64,000 nt of DNA. Source: Pseudomonadota bacterium (lineage in GTDB: Bacteria; Pseudomonadota; Alphaproteobacteria; Sphingomonadales; Sphingomonadaceae). Location: assembly GCA_023391375.1 (NCBI GenBank), contig JAEWBB010000011.1:62001-126000 (forward strand), given 5' to 3'. Below the pieces are notes generated by a model, which had not been told where the DNA came from, made no database searches, and was given only the letters and a program-made list of their open reading frames with translations. The position numbers were made by a program, and so were the translations under genes. Of the stretch, positions 1 to 7,346 are shown piece after piece. The first letter of the stretch is position 1, and each line of letters starts with the position of its first letter.

Positions 1-579
1 GTGGTCGAGGCTGATGTTGCCGACCACCGCGACGGTCGGCTTGTAGAGCGCGATCGACCCGTCGCTTTCGTCCACTTCACTGACGAACAGCCCGGGGTCG
101 CCGACCAGCGCGGAGGCGAACGGCGCGTCGGCGCTCGCGAAATTCTTCATCACGGCGCCGTTCATCACGGTCGGCGCCTTGCCCATCGCATGAAGCATCC
201 AGCCGATCATGCCGGTGACCGTAGACTTGCCCGAGGTCCCGCCGACGGCGACGCTGGTGGTAGCGGCATTCAAGAGCTGGGCAAGCAATTGCGGGCGCGA
301 AAGGCGCTCAAGGCCCAGCTCCTGCGCGCGGACGACGTCGGGAATCGTGTCCTCGACTGCAGCCGAGGTCACCAGGGTCGCGCCCGGCTCCAGTCCGCTG
401 CCGTCCTGCGGGAACAGGGCGATGCCGAGGGACTTGAGATAATCGAACTTGGCGGCGAGGCGGCCGCCGTCGAGCGAGCGGTCGGAGCCGCTGACGGTCG
501 CACCCGAAGCGCGGACGATGGCGGCGAGCGGCAGCATCCCGCTGCCCCCGACACCGCAGAAATGGAAACGGCTGCTCAT
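1..579 (-). CDS. Mur ligase family protein (MurC/Mpl-like), 3' end outside window
   Basis: The first 193 codons of a Mur ligase, read on the minus strand from an ATG at 579; the rest lies beyond position 1. It opens with a Rossmann-type nucleotide loop (CGVGGSGM, residues 8-15). It then has the ATP-binding P-loop GGTSGKST (113-120) and a SEVDESDGS motif (167-175), which is the MurC-class central-domain acid cluster. MurC adds L-Ala to UDP-MurNAc, while Mpl re-attaches recycled tripeptide. The P-loop differs from the usual GTHGKTT, which suggests a paralogue rather than the main MurC. The divergent neighbour is an LD-carboxypeptidase, so a role in peptidoglycan recycling is an inference from context. 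Which substrate it uses cannot be decided from this part. Confidence 0.8.
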   Translation of the reverse strand, partial: MSSRFHFCGVGGSGMLPLAAIVRASGATVSGSDRSLDGGRLAAKFDYLKSLGIALFPQDGSGLEPGATLVTSAAVEDTIPDVVRAQELGLERLSRPQLLAQLLNAATTSVAVGGTSGKSTVTGMIGWMLHAMGKAPTVMNGAVMKNFASADAPFASALVGDPGLFVSEVDESDGSIALYKPTVAVVGNISLDH

Positions 580-627
580 CGCGCCGACGCCTATGCGGGC
601 GCGGCGGCTTGTGCAATCAGTTGCGCC

Positions 628-1440
628 ATGAAGATTGCCGTTGTCGCGCCGAGTTGCACCTTGAAGCCCGAAGCCGCCGAGGCGGCGACGGCGGTGGCCG
701 CGCGGTTTGGTGCCGAGCTCAAGATCCATCCCCAATGCTTCGCCAGCAGCGGACATTTCGCGGGCCCCGACATGCAGCGGTTGGCGGCGCTTCGCGAGGC
801 GATGGCCGACCCGGACGTCGATGCCGTCTGGTTCGCCCGTGGAGGCTATGGCTCCAACCGTATCGCCGTGGCCGCGGCCAGCGACATCCCGGCGGCGGCG
901 CACGGCAAGCTGTACATGGGCTATTCGGACGCCGGCTTCCTGCTCGCCGCCTTCGACCGGGCCGGCCTCAACGTCGCCCATGGGCCGATGGTTCAGGACG
1001 CGCTGCGGGACGGCGGCCAGGCGGCGATCGAGAGGGCCCTGGCGTGGATCGTGAGGCGCGACCGCACGGCACTGGAGCCGGGTCTTGGCGACGGCAGGGC
1101 GATGGCATTCAACCTCACCGTCCTTTCGAACCTGCTCGGCACGTCGATCGAGCCGGACTTCACCGACGCCGACCTGTCGATCGAGGATGTCGCCGAACAC
1201 GACTACAAGATCGACCGGACAATGTTCCACTTGGTCGGCCATCCGACCGTGCGCGCCGTGAGCCGTATCAGGCTGGGCCGGATGAGCGATATTCCGGACA
1301 ATGACCCGCCGTTCGGATCGGGGCCGGAAACCATCGTCCCGGACTGGTGCGCGCGGGCCGGCATCCCCTTCGGCGGGAGCGCCGATATTGGCCATGATGC
1401 GCAAAACCGGGTCGTACCGTTCCGCGCAAGAGGCGGTTAA
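628..1440 (+). CDS. ldcA: Murein LD-carboxypeptidase (peptidase family S66, LdcA-like)
   Basis: A 270-residue cytoplasmic serine peptidase that removes the terminal D-Ala from recycled murein tetrapeptides. The family triad is visible: nucleophile Ser100 in GYSD, Glu190 in EDVAEHDYKIDR, and His256 in GHDAQNR near the C terminus. The ARGGYGSNR motif (residues 70-78) is also typical. The ATG at 628 opens directly into the family N-terminus MKIAVVAPS; the frame stays open upstream to position 1 but only as antisense of the Mur ligase. The 48-bp divergent gap to that ligase suggests shared control and a joint role in peptidoglycan recycling. Confidence 0.9.
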   Translation: MKIAVVAPSCTLKPEAAEAATAVAARFGAELKIHPQCFASSGHFAGPDMQRLAALREAMADPDVDAVWFARGGYGSNRIAVAAASDIPAAAHGKLYMGYSDAGFLLAAFDRAGLNVAHGPMVQDALRDGGQAAIERALAWIVRRDRTALEPGLGDGRAMAFNLTVLSNLLGTSIEPDFTDADLSIEDVAEHDYKIDRTMFHLVGHPTVRAVSRIRLGRMSDIPDNDPPFGSGPETIVPDWCARAGIPFGGSADIGHDAQNRVVPFRARGG

Positions 1441-1519
1441 CCCACTTTTCCCTCTGTACTCCCCTTGCAAAGGGAAAATTATCTCGCTCTACTCTGTGAG
1501 CACTTAACAGGAGGGCCGT

Positions 1520-1789
1520 ATGGCAAAAGAATCGACTGGTCGCAAAGCAGGTGGCGGGCTCGCTCGTCCGGTGACCCCGTCGGCGGATCTCGCAGCGATC
1601 GTCGGCACTGCGCCGCTGCCGCGTAGCGAAGTCGTGTCGAAGGTGTGGGATCACATCCGCAAGAACAACCTGCAAAATCCTCAGAACAAGCGGGAAATTC
1701 TTGCCGACGACAAGCTCAAGAAGGTTTTCGGCACCGACAAGTGCACCATGTTCGAAATGAACAAGCATCTGTCGAAGCACCTCAGCTAG
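1520..1789 (+). CDS. SWIB/MDM2 domain protein
   Basis: An 89-residue protein that is almost entirely one SWIB/MDM2 fold. A basic N-terminal tail (residues 1-18) is followed by the domain with LPRSEVVSKVWDHIRKN and the closing FEMNKHLSKHL. Eukaryotic members bind peptides in chromatin complexes; the bacterial role is unknown, and similar stand-alone or topoisomerase-fused domains occur in alphaproteobacteria and chlamydiae. A strong AGGAGG ribosome site lies 8 bases before the ATG. The gene is monocistronic and closes with a textbook intrinsic terminator, which suggests high expression. Confidence 0.9.
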   Translation: MAKESTGRKAGGGLARPVTPSADLAAIVGTAPLPRSEVVSKVWDHIRKNNLQNPQNKREILADDKLKKVFGTDKCTMFEMNKHLSKHLS

Positions 1790-1819
1790 TCCCTCGGGCG
1801 AAAGCCCCGGACGCTAGGG

Positions 1820-1849
1820 AAAGGCCCGCGGGAAACCGCGGGCCTTTTT
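1820..1849 (+). terminator. Intrinsic terminator of the SWIB gene
   Basis: A perfect GC stem (AGGCCCGCGG pairing with CCGCGGGCCT) with a GAAA-type loop, followed by a run of T. It lies 30 bases after the SWIB stop. Confidence 0.9.
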
Positions 1850-1877
1850 CGTTCCTCACCGCGACTCGATTCGACTT

Positions 1878-2624
1878 TCAGGCGCGAAAGGCGGTGGTGA
1901 GCGGTTCCGACGTGACCGGATAACCGCGCCCTTCGGGGATCACGACATGATCCTGGCCGTCGATCGGCTCCACCCAAGGGACGATGGTCTCGAGCGAATG
2001 GCGGCGCGCGTCGACGACGGCTTCGTCGTGGTTCGGATAGCGCGCCAGCCGCTCGAGGTTGCGCTTCGTCGGGAAGATGGCGCCTTCGGTGCCTGCCGCG
2101 ATCCGGTCGAGCAGGGCGGTCGCGCTGGCCCATTCGGCGGCATCGCACTCGCCCGGCTGGGGCCTGGGTCGCCAGTCGCCGGGCGGCGCCGCGGCCAGCA
2201 GGAACAGAGTGTCGAACTTGCGCGGTTGCTTGAACGCCGGCTTCCACCGCGCGAACGGGGTGAGGGCGCCAAGGTCTATTGCCAGTCCGTCGCGCTCGAC
2301 CAGCTCGGGGAAGGAATGCCCGTCGAGCAATAGGGCCTGAAGATCGAGCGCGTGGAGCGGATCCACGGCGCCGAGCGCGACCGCGACCCCCGTTTCCTCC
2401 AGCGTTTCGCGGATCGCCGTGACCTGGGCCGCCTGATCGGGCGCGCCGAGCGCCTCGGCCAGTTGCCGGTCGGCGTCGTCGATCCGGCCGCCGGGAAAGA
2501 CGATCATTCCGGCCGCGAACGCCATCCGCGCGGTGCGCCGGACGACGAGAATTTCCGGCGGGCCACTCGCCTTTGAGGCACGCATCGTCACCAGCGTGGC
2601 GGCGGGGATCGCATCGTCGTGCAT
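1878..2624 (-). CDS. NUDIX hydrolase, NUDT19/CoA-pyrophosphatase type
   Basis: A 248-residue NUDIX protein. The box is split: FPGGRID (about residues 43-49) is separated by an insert of about 20 residues from the catalytic helix AIRETLEETGVAV. The preceding RRTARMAFAAGMIVFPGG and the split box are typical of the NUDT19-like group, which cleaves CoA derivatives and other nucleoside diphosphates. The ATG at 2624 begins the domain; the frame is open further upstream but overlaps the lipoprotein gene. It is convergent with the SWIB gene. The exact substrate is uncertain. Confidence 0.85.
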   Translation of the reverse strand: MHDDAIPAATLVTMRASKASGPPEILVVRRTARMAFAAGMIVFPGGRIDDADRQLAEALGAPDQAAQVTAIRETLEETGVAVALGAVDPLHALDLQALLLDGHSFPELVERDGLAIDLGALTPFARWKPAFKQPRKFDTLFLLAAAPPGDWRPRPQPGECDAAEWASATALLDRIAAGTEGAIFPTKRNLERLARYPNHDEAVVDARRHSLETIVPWVEPIDGQDHVVIPEGRGYPVTSEPLTTAFRA

Positions 2625-2655
2625 AGGAAACAACCTAGGGTGCGCACAGGCGAAG

Positions 2656-2690
2656 AAAAAGGGCCGGCGGCATGAAGCCACCGGCCCTTC
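2656..2690 (-). terminator. Intrinsic terminator after the small lipoprotein gene
   Basis: Read on the minus strand, AAGGGCCGG and CCGGCCCTT form a stem over a 13-base loop followed by five T. It lies 38 bases beyond the lipoprotein stop. Confidence 0.8.
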
Positions 2691-2727
2691 CAATCGACGG
2701 ATCGGCCCGAGGGCCAATCCAGCCGAA

Positions 2728-3012
2728 TTACATGGCGTTGACCTGCGCCGGAGTCGTCGCCGCAGCGTTGACGTCCGCAGCGTCGATCGCGTCTTCCTTG
2801 CGGGCGCCTTCGTCGCGCAGGGCGTCGGCCTGGTTCTCGAGGACGTCCGATTCGGCCGCATTGGCGGTGTTGTCGGCCATCGCGTCGAGGTTGTCGGCGG
2901 CGTTGTCGTAGTTTTCCTGGACGTTTTCAGCGAGGCTGTCGTCACCCTTGCCGCCGCAGGCGGCGAGAGCGAGCGAGGCAGCGCCGACCAGCGCGAAAGC
3001 AATCTTCTTCAT
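2728..3012 (-). CDS. Small lipoprotein, hypothetical
   Basis: A 94-residue protein with a lipoprotein signal peptide (MKKIAFALVGAASLALAACGG; lipobox LAAC, Cys19). The mature part is very acidic and Ala/Asn/Asp-rich, probably helical, with repeated NAADN/NTANAA-like stretches. The start at 3012 is chosen because the signal peptide begins there and AAGGGGAA sits just upstream. The frame extends 36 codons further but without signal logic. No function recognised; probably envelope-anchored. Confidence 0.75.
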   Translation of the reverse strand: MKKIAFALVGAASLALAACGGKGDDSLAENVQENYDNAADNLDAMADNTANAAESDVLENQADALRDEGARKEDAIDAADVNAAATTPAQVNAM

Positions 3013-3177
3013 GAAAAATTCCCCTTTGTTCACCAGATGATCGAGCAAGCGTCCGACCGTATGGAATGGTTCCAACGCAACGAACTTCGTAACGGTTCCG
3101 TCGCATTCGACGAATGTCAACGTTGATGAAATGCCCTCAAACCCCTATCTAGGCAATGCCGGCTTGCCGGCTACGTC

Positions 3178-3508
3178 GGTAGATTATTGGGTGGAATAGG
3201 CATTTCGGACCCGGGGGGCAGTACCCCGGCGCCTCCACCACCAGCGGCGACGCTTGAAAAGCGCCGTTGCTGATGGGGGCGAAACAGGATCGACGAGTGC
3301 AATAAAGGCCTAGTTGCCGATCGGATTGGCCCCCCGCAACGGGCCATTCACACAAGTGCCAACGATAACGAGGCTCTTGCGATTGCTGCGTAACTGACGG
3401 CCTAACGGTCTACGTTACAAAGACAAAAGCGCGGCCGGACCCCGCCGGGCAACAGAAGGGGAATCCAGCGGTACGGGGAGCACCGGGCAACAGAAGCTCC
3501 CCACTTTT
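3178..3508 (+). ncRNA. ssrA: Two-piece (circularly permuted) tmRNA
   Basis: Alphaproteobacterial permuted tmRNA gene. The acceptor piece comes first and ends CGCCTCCACCA at 3230-3240. The coding piece starts GGGGGCGAAACAGGATCGACG at 3275, and its first seven bases pair with CGCCTCC of the acceptor end to make the tRNA-like stem. The tag reading frame is at 3358-3393 and encodes ANDNEALAIAA followed by TAA, with the hydrophobic AA end recognised by ClpXP-type proteases. The gene ends in a GGGGAG/CTCCCC hairpin plus TTTT (3475-3508). The 34-base loop between pieces is removed during maturation in this RNA family. Exact 5' end of the acceptor piece is estimated. Confidence 0.9.
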
Positions 3509-3516
3509 CCTTCCGC

Positions 3517-3939
3517 CTACCTCCGCCTGAACTCGTCCCGGATTTCCGTGAGCAGATCGATCTCGCTCGGTCCGGCGGGTGCTTCGTCCTTGGCGGCGAT
3601 CATCTTGTTCGCCTGCCGGACCATCAGGAAGATGATGAAGGCGAGGATCAGGAAATTGATGATGACGGTGATGAATTCACCCCAGCCGAGCACCGCTACG
3701 CCGCCCGCCTTGAGGTCGGCGTAGCTGGTCGTGCTGCCCTTGAACCCGTCAGGGATCGGGCCGAGCACCGTGAAATAATTGGAGAAGTCGAGGCCGCCGA
3801 AAATTGCGCCGACGACTGGCATGATCACGTCCTCGGTCAGCGAGGTGGTGATCTTGGCGAACGCCGCGCCGATGATCACGGCGACGGCGAGGTCGAGGAC
3901 GTTACCCTTGGCGATGAACGTCTTGAATTCAGAGAACAT
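3517..3939 (-). CDS. mscL: Large-conductance mechanosensitive channel MscL
   Basis: A 140-residue inner-membrane channel that opens under membrane tension to release solutes on osmotic downshock. The family N-terminus FSEFKTFIAKGNVLDLAVAV is present. TM1 (VLDLAVAVIIGAAFAKITTSL) and TM2 (GEFITVIINFLILAFIIFLM) are clear, followed by a charged C-terminal helix ending LLTEIRDEFRRR. The length is normal. It converges on the tmRNA gene. Confidence 0.97.
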   Translation of the reverse strand: MFSEFKTFIAKGNVLDLAVAVIIGAAFAKITTSLTEDVIMPVVGAIFGGLDFSNYFTVLGPIPDGFKGSTTSYADLKAGGVAVLGWGEFITVIINFLILAFIIFLMVRQANKMIAAKDEAPAGPSEIDLLTEIRDEFRRR

Positions 3940-4044
3940 GGTTGGCTCCTCATCACGTCGCGACGCACAATTCGTAACGGGAGTGATTGAAAGGACGCAA
4001 GCCCCGCCTTAGATTCGCTGGTGTAACCAACAGGGGGTTCGCCC

Positions 4045-4641
4045 ATGCGCACGTTCAAGTCCGTCCTTCTCGTCCCGTTCGTCGCCGTCAGCCTGGCCGG
4101 CTGCGGCCTCAATTCGGTCCCGACGGCCGAGGAGCAGGTCAACGCCCAGTGGGGCAACCTGCAAAGCGAATACCAGCGCCGCGCCGACCTCATTCCCAAC
4201 CTGGTGGAAACGGTGAAGGGCTATGCCAAGCAGGAATCGACGGTGCTGACGCAGGTCACGCAAGCGCGCGCCGACGCGACCCGCGTGACGCTCAGCCCGG
4301 CAGACCTCGACGATCCCGCGAAGGTGCGCGCGTTCAACGATGCGCAGAACCGCCTGACGCAGGCGATCGTCCCGCTGCAGCGGCTCCAGGAGGCCTATCC
4401 GGACCTCAAGTCGAACGCGAACTTCCTCGCGCTCCAGTCGCAGATCGAGGGGACCGAGAATTCGATCCTCGTCGCCCGCCGTGACTACAACGAGGCGGTG
4501 CAGTCCTATAACACCCGCATTCGCACCTTCCCGGACGCGATCGGCGCCAAGGTGTTCTACGGCGCCAAGCCCAAGGTGCCGTTCGAAGCGGCGTCGGGTG
4601 CGCAGGACGCGCCGAAGGTCGATTTCAACACCGCGGGGTAA
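4045..4641 (+). CDS. LemA family lipoprotein
   Basis: A 198-residue protein with an N-terminal lipoprotein signal (lipobox LAGC, Cys19) and the LemA coiled-coil body. It shows the family signatures RRADLIPNLVETVKGYAKQE (residues 46-65) and RRDYNEAVQSYNTRIRTFP near the C terminus. LemA proteins accompany TPM-domain proteins in many bacteria and are linked to envelope processes, with no defined activity. The two TPM genes follow immediately, the first one base after this stop, so the three form an operon. Confidence 0.92.
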   Translation: MRTFKSVLLVPFVAVSLAGCGLNSVPTAEEQVNAQWGNLQSEYQRRADLIPNLVETVKGYAKQESTVLTQVTQARADATRVTLSPADLDDPAKVRAFNDAQNRLTQAIVPLQRLQEAYPDLKSNANFLALQSQIEGTENSILVARRDYNEAVQSYNTRIRTFPDAIGAKVFYGAKPKVPFEAASGAQDAPKVDFNTAG

Positions 4642-4642
4642 G

Positions 4643-5467
4643 ATGATCCGCTTCCTTGCCGGCCTGTGGCTGGCGGTGCTCGTCGCCGCCACGCCGCTCC
4701 ACGCCCAGACGTTCCCGAAACTGACGGGGCGGGTGGTCGACGAGGCGCACCTGCTCAGCCCCGCGCAGGTGCAGGACATCACGTCGAAGTCGGAAGCGCT
4801 CCAAGCGGCCAGCGGCCGCCAATTCGTGGTCGCGACGGTCTCCAGCCTCGAGGGGCGGACGATTGAGGACTACGGCTACCGGCTCGGCCGGGAGTGGGGA
4901 ATCGGCCAGGAAAAGCAGGACGACGGCGTCATCCTGCTGGTCGCGCCCAACGAGCGGAAGGTGCGGATCGAGACCGGATACGGCGCGCGCGTCTTCCTGA
5001 CCGACGCTGTCTCCAGCGTCATCATCCGCGAGGATATCCTGCCGCGCTTCAAGGCGAACGACATGGGCGGCGGCATCGTCGCCGGATCGGACCGGATCAT
5101 CGGCCTGATGCAGCTGCCCGCGGCGGAGGCAGCCAAGCGGGCACAGGACATCGGCACCCGGGAAGCTGCGCGGCGGTCGCAAGGCGGCGGCTTCGATATC
5201 GGCAGCGCCATCTTCATCATCATCCTGATCTTTTTCTTCGTGCTGCCGATGGTCCGTTCGGTCGCCGGCGGCAGGCGTTACCGCGGACGTCGCCGTGGCG
5301 GGATCGATCCTTGGGTCGTGCTGTGGGGGCTCGACGCCATCAGCAAGGCCAGCCGTGGCGGCGGAAGCAGCTGGGGCGGCGGCAGCGGTGGCGGCTGGGG
5401 CGGCGGCGGCGGCTTCTCGGGCGGCGGCGGTTCGTTCGGCGGCGGGGGAGCGTCGGGATCATGGTGA
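4643..5467 (+). CDS. TPM domain protein with glycine-rich tail (YgcG-like)
   Basis: A 274-residue membrane protein. Signal peptide (MIRFLAGLWLAVLVAATPLHA) is followed by a TPM phosphatase-like domain (about residues 27-150; GRVVDEAHLLSPAQ, GIGQEKQDDGVILLVAP, VRIETGYGARVFLTDA). A transmembrane segment follows (FIIIILIFFFVLPM region, about 190-210), and the tail of about 45 residues is almost pure Gly/Ser/Trp. The topology places the TPM domain in the periplasm. The start ATG is one base after the lemA stop, and the end overlaps the next gene by 7 bases (ATGGTGA). The low-complexity tail is characteristic of this family. Confidence 0.9.
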   Translation: MIRFLAGLWLAVLVAATPLHAQTFPKLTGRVVDEAHLLSPAQVQDITSKSEALQAASGRQFVVATVSSLEGRTIEDYGYRLGREWGIGQEKQDDGVILLVAPNERKVRIETGYGARVFLTDAVSSVIIREDILPRFKANDMGGGIVAGSDRIIGLMQLPAAEAAKRAQDIGTREAARRSQGGGFDIGSAIFIIILIFFFVLPMVRSVAGGRRYRGRRRGGIDPWVVLWGLDAISKASRGGGSSWGGGSGGGWGGGGGFSGGGGSFGGGGASGSW

Positions 5468-6135
5468 TGCAACTGGCCGAGGCCGATCACGACAAGGTCA
5501 GTGCCGCGATCGCGGCAGCGGAAGCCGGCACCAACGGCGAAATTGTCGCCGTGGCGACCGACCAGTCCGACGCCTACCACGACGTTGCCTTGCATTACGC
5601 GATCGGTGTGGCGTTTCTCGTGCTGGCGATGGCGGCGGCCTTTCCGGCACTCCTCGACTTCTGGTGGAAGATGCTGATGGGCTGGGCCGAGCCGCCGAGC
5701 CAGCGGGCGTGGTTGACGCTACTGCTCGGCATCACCCTGTTCAAGTTTCTCGCCACGCTGCTCATCATGCGCTGGCGTCCGCTGCGCATGGCGCTGACCC
5801 CGGCCGCGACCAAGACCCGGCGGGTGCGCCGGCGCGCGGTCATCCTGTTCAAGGCGGCCGCCGAACGGCGGACCGTCGGCCGGACCGGCGTGATGGTCTA
5901 CCTGTCGATGGGTGAACGTCGTGCGGAGATTATCGGCGACGAGGCGATCACGGCCGTGACGACGCCTGATACGTGGGGCGAGGCGATGGCCGACCTGCTG
6001 ACCGAAACGAAGCAGGGCCGCCCCGGCGACGGCATCGTCGCGGCCATCGGCCGGATCGGCGTCGTGCTGGCCGAGAAATTCCCGCGCACCGATGGCGATT
6101 TCAACGAAATACCCGACAAGCTGATCGAGTTGTGA
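5461..6135 (+). CDS. TPM domain membrane protein, second paralogue
   Basis: A 224-residue protein starting with a short TPM-like region (EADHDKVSAAIAAAEAGTNGEIVAVATD). Two transmembrane helices follow (about residues 45-65 and 80-100). The C-terminal cytoplasmic TPM part has VGRTGVMVYLSMGERRAEIIGDEAI and GDGIVAAIGRIGVVLAEKFP. It belongs to the same operon as LemA and the first TPM protein, overlapping the latter by 7 bases and the following NUDIX gene by 4. It probably works with them in an envelope complex; no enzymatic activity can be inferred. Confidence 0.85.
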   Translation: MVMQLAEADHDKVSAAIAAAEAGTNGEIVAVATDQSDAYHDVALHYAIGVAFLVLAMAAAFPALLDFWWKMLMGWAEPPSQRAWLTLLLGITLFKFLATLLIMRWRPLRMALTPAATKTRRVRRRAVILFKAAAERRTVGRTGVMVYLSMGERRAEIIGDEAITAVTTPDTWGEAMADLLTETKQGRPGDGIVAAIGRIGVVLAEKFPRTDGDFNEIPDKLIEL

Positions 6136-6635
6136 GTAGCGCCGAGACCGTCTGGAGCGGCAAGTATCTGTCGATGAAGCGCGACGGGACATGGGAATAT
6201 GTCTCGCGCACGCGCGGCATGACGGCAGTCGTCATTCTTGCCGAACACGACGACCGTGTGATCCTCGTCGAACAGTTTCGGGTGCCGGTGGGAAAGCGCG
6301 TGATCGAGCTTCCCGCCGGCCTCGTCGGCGACGAAGACCCTGACGCGGGGATCGAGGACACGGCGATCAAGGAACTGGAGGAGGAAACCGGTTTCCTGGC
6401 CGACCGGGTCGAGCGGCTGGGAGAATTCTATTCCTCACCCGGCATGGCGAGCGAAGGCTTCACGCTGGTCCGGGCCCGCGGAGTCCGCCCCGGCGGCACG
6501 AAGGTCGAGGAGGAGATCGACGTGCACCTCGTCCCGAAGGACGGCGTGGCGGGCTTCGTCGCCGACCAGCGGGCGGCCGGCGCGGCGATCGACGTGCGCC
6601 TCCTGCTCCTGCTCGGCGGCGAACTCCTGGACTAG
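6132..6635 (+). CDS. NUDIX hydrolase, ADP-ribose pyrophosphatase-like
   Basis: A 167-residue NUDIX enzyme, probably splitting ADP-ribose or a related nucleoside diphosphate sugar. The box runs from ELPAGLVGD to AIKELEEETGFLAD; Lys replaces the usual Arg of the REL motif. The downstream SPGMASEGFTL motif is typical of ADP-ribose pyrophosphatases. The GTG at 6132 is preferred because it overlaps the TPM stop as GTGA. The gene overlaps the next, convergent gene by 4 bases. Confidence 0.88.
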   Translation: MSSAETVWSGKYLSMKRDGTWEYVSRTRGMTAVVILAEHDDRVILVEQFRVPVGKRVIELPAGLVGDEDPDAGIEDTAIKELEEETGFLADRVERLGEFYSSPGMASEGFTLVRARGVRPGGTKVEEEIDVHLVPKDGVAGFVADQRAAGAAIDVRLLLLLGGELLD

Positions 6636-7345
6636 GAGGCGTTGCCGTCCTGCGGGGCGGTGAAGGTGTCGATCAGCACGTCGAGTTGGGCCTGGCAGTC
6701 GTTGCGGATGAAATCCTGCGCGACCGCTTCCATTCCCGCCGAATTGCCGCCCAGCATCTTGACCACAATGTCCGAATTGGCGCCGCCGCCCTTGACGTTG
6801 AACTTCGCGCCCGACGCGACCGCGAGGTCGGCCGGCCAGCGCGCGATTGACTGGCCCGGCTCGAAGTGGACAACCGATTGCTTGCCGGTGCCGGCGGTCA
6901 GGATCACGTCCGCTTCGTCGCGGTTGCCTGAACGGTAGAGGCCGAGATCCGAAGGATTGGCGACGCATACCGCGCCCGAGCGTGCCACGTCCGCCTGCCA
7001 GATGTTGCGACCCTGGGTCGCGCCGGTCGGGCCGCCGCGTACCGCCTGGATGCGCGAAATGCCGCCCGAACGGCGCGGCGCGTTGTTGCTGGCCGTGGCG
7101 CCCGCGCTGGCCGACGCACTGAAATCGCCGGGACCGCGAAGGGTGCGGGTGCCGCGGCTGTCGAGCAGGACGATGACATCGTTGGCCTTGAGCTTGAGGC
7201 TGGTCGATTCCGGGATGGCCTTGCCCGGCGGATAGACGCTCGCCGACGGGCCTGACGAGCGGACGACCAGCACCGCGGCACTGGCGCCGGCAGCGACGCC
7301 CGCAAGGAGGGCGGCAGCGACCAGGTTGCGCACGAACTTCGCCAT
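6632..7345 (-). CDS. Exported hypothetical protein
   Basis: A 237-residue protein with an N-terminal signal or anchor (NLVAAALLAGVAAGASAAVLVV). The body holds a segment resembling FecR-like or SH3-like barrels (LKLKANDVIVLLDSRGTRTLRGPGDFSAS) and a C-terminal region with a Cys pair possible (C127, C218 approximately). It lies 1 base after the CHASE2 cyclase stop, so the two form an operon. CHASE2-type sensors in this lineage often have such a secreted partner, but no function is established. Confidence 0.7.
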   Translation of the reverse strand: MAKFVRNLVAAALLAGVAAGASAAVLVVRSSGPSASVYPPGKAIPESTSLKLKANDVIVLLDSRGTRTLRGPGDFSASASAGATASNNAPRRSGGISRIQAVRGGPTGATQGRNIWQADVARSGAVCVANPSDLGLYRSGNRDEADVILTAGTGKQSVVHFEPGQSIARWPADLAVASGAKFNVKGGGANSDIVVKMLGGNSAGMEAVAQDFIRNDCQAQLDVLIDTFTAPQDGNAS

Positions 7346-7346
7346 C

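Noticed and set aside
308..616. Minus-strand open frame of 102 codons
   Set aside because: Arg/Pro-rich shadow in another frame of the Mur ligase gene.
1..627. Upstream extension of the LD-carboxypeptidase frame
   Set aside because: The open frame is antisense to the Mur ligase; the family N-terminus starts at 628.
5340..5465. Repeated GGC-rich DNA
   Set aside because: It is simply the Gly-rich tail of the TPM protein, not an independent repeat element.
5295..5915. Plus-strand open frame across the TPM genes
   Set aside because: Alternate-frame reading of the glycine-rich tail and the second TPM gene, with Ala/Arg-biased composition.
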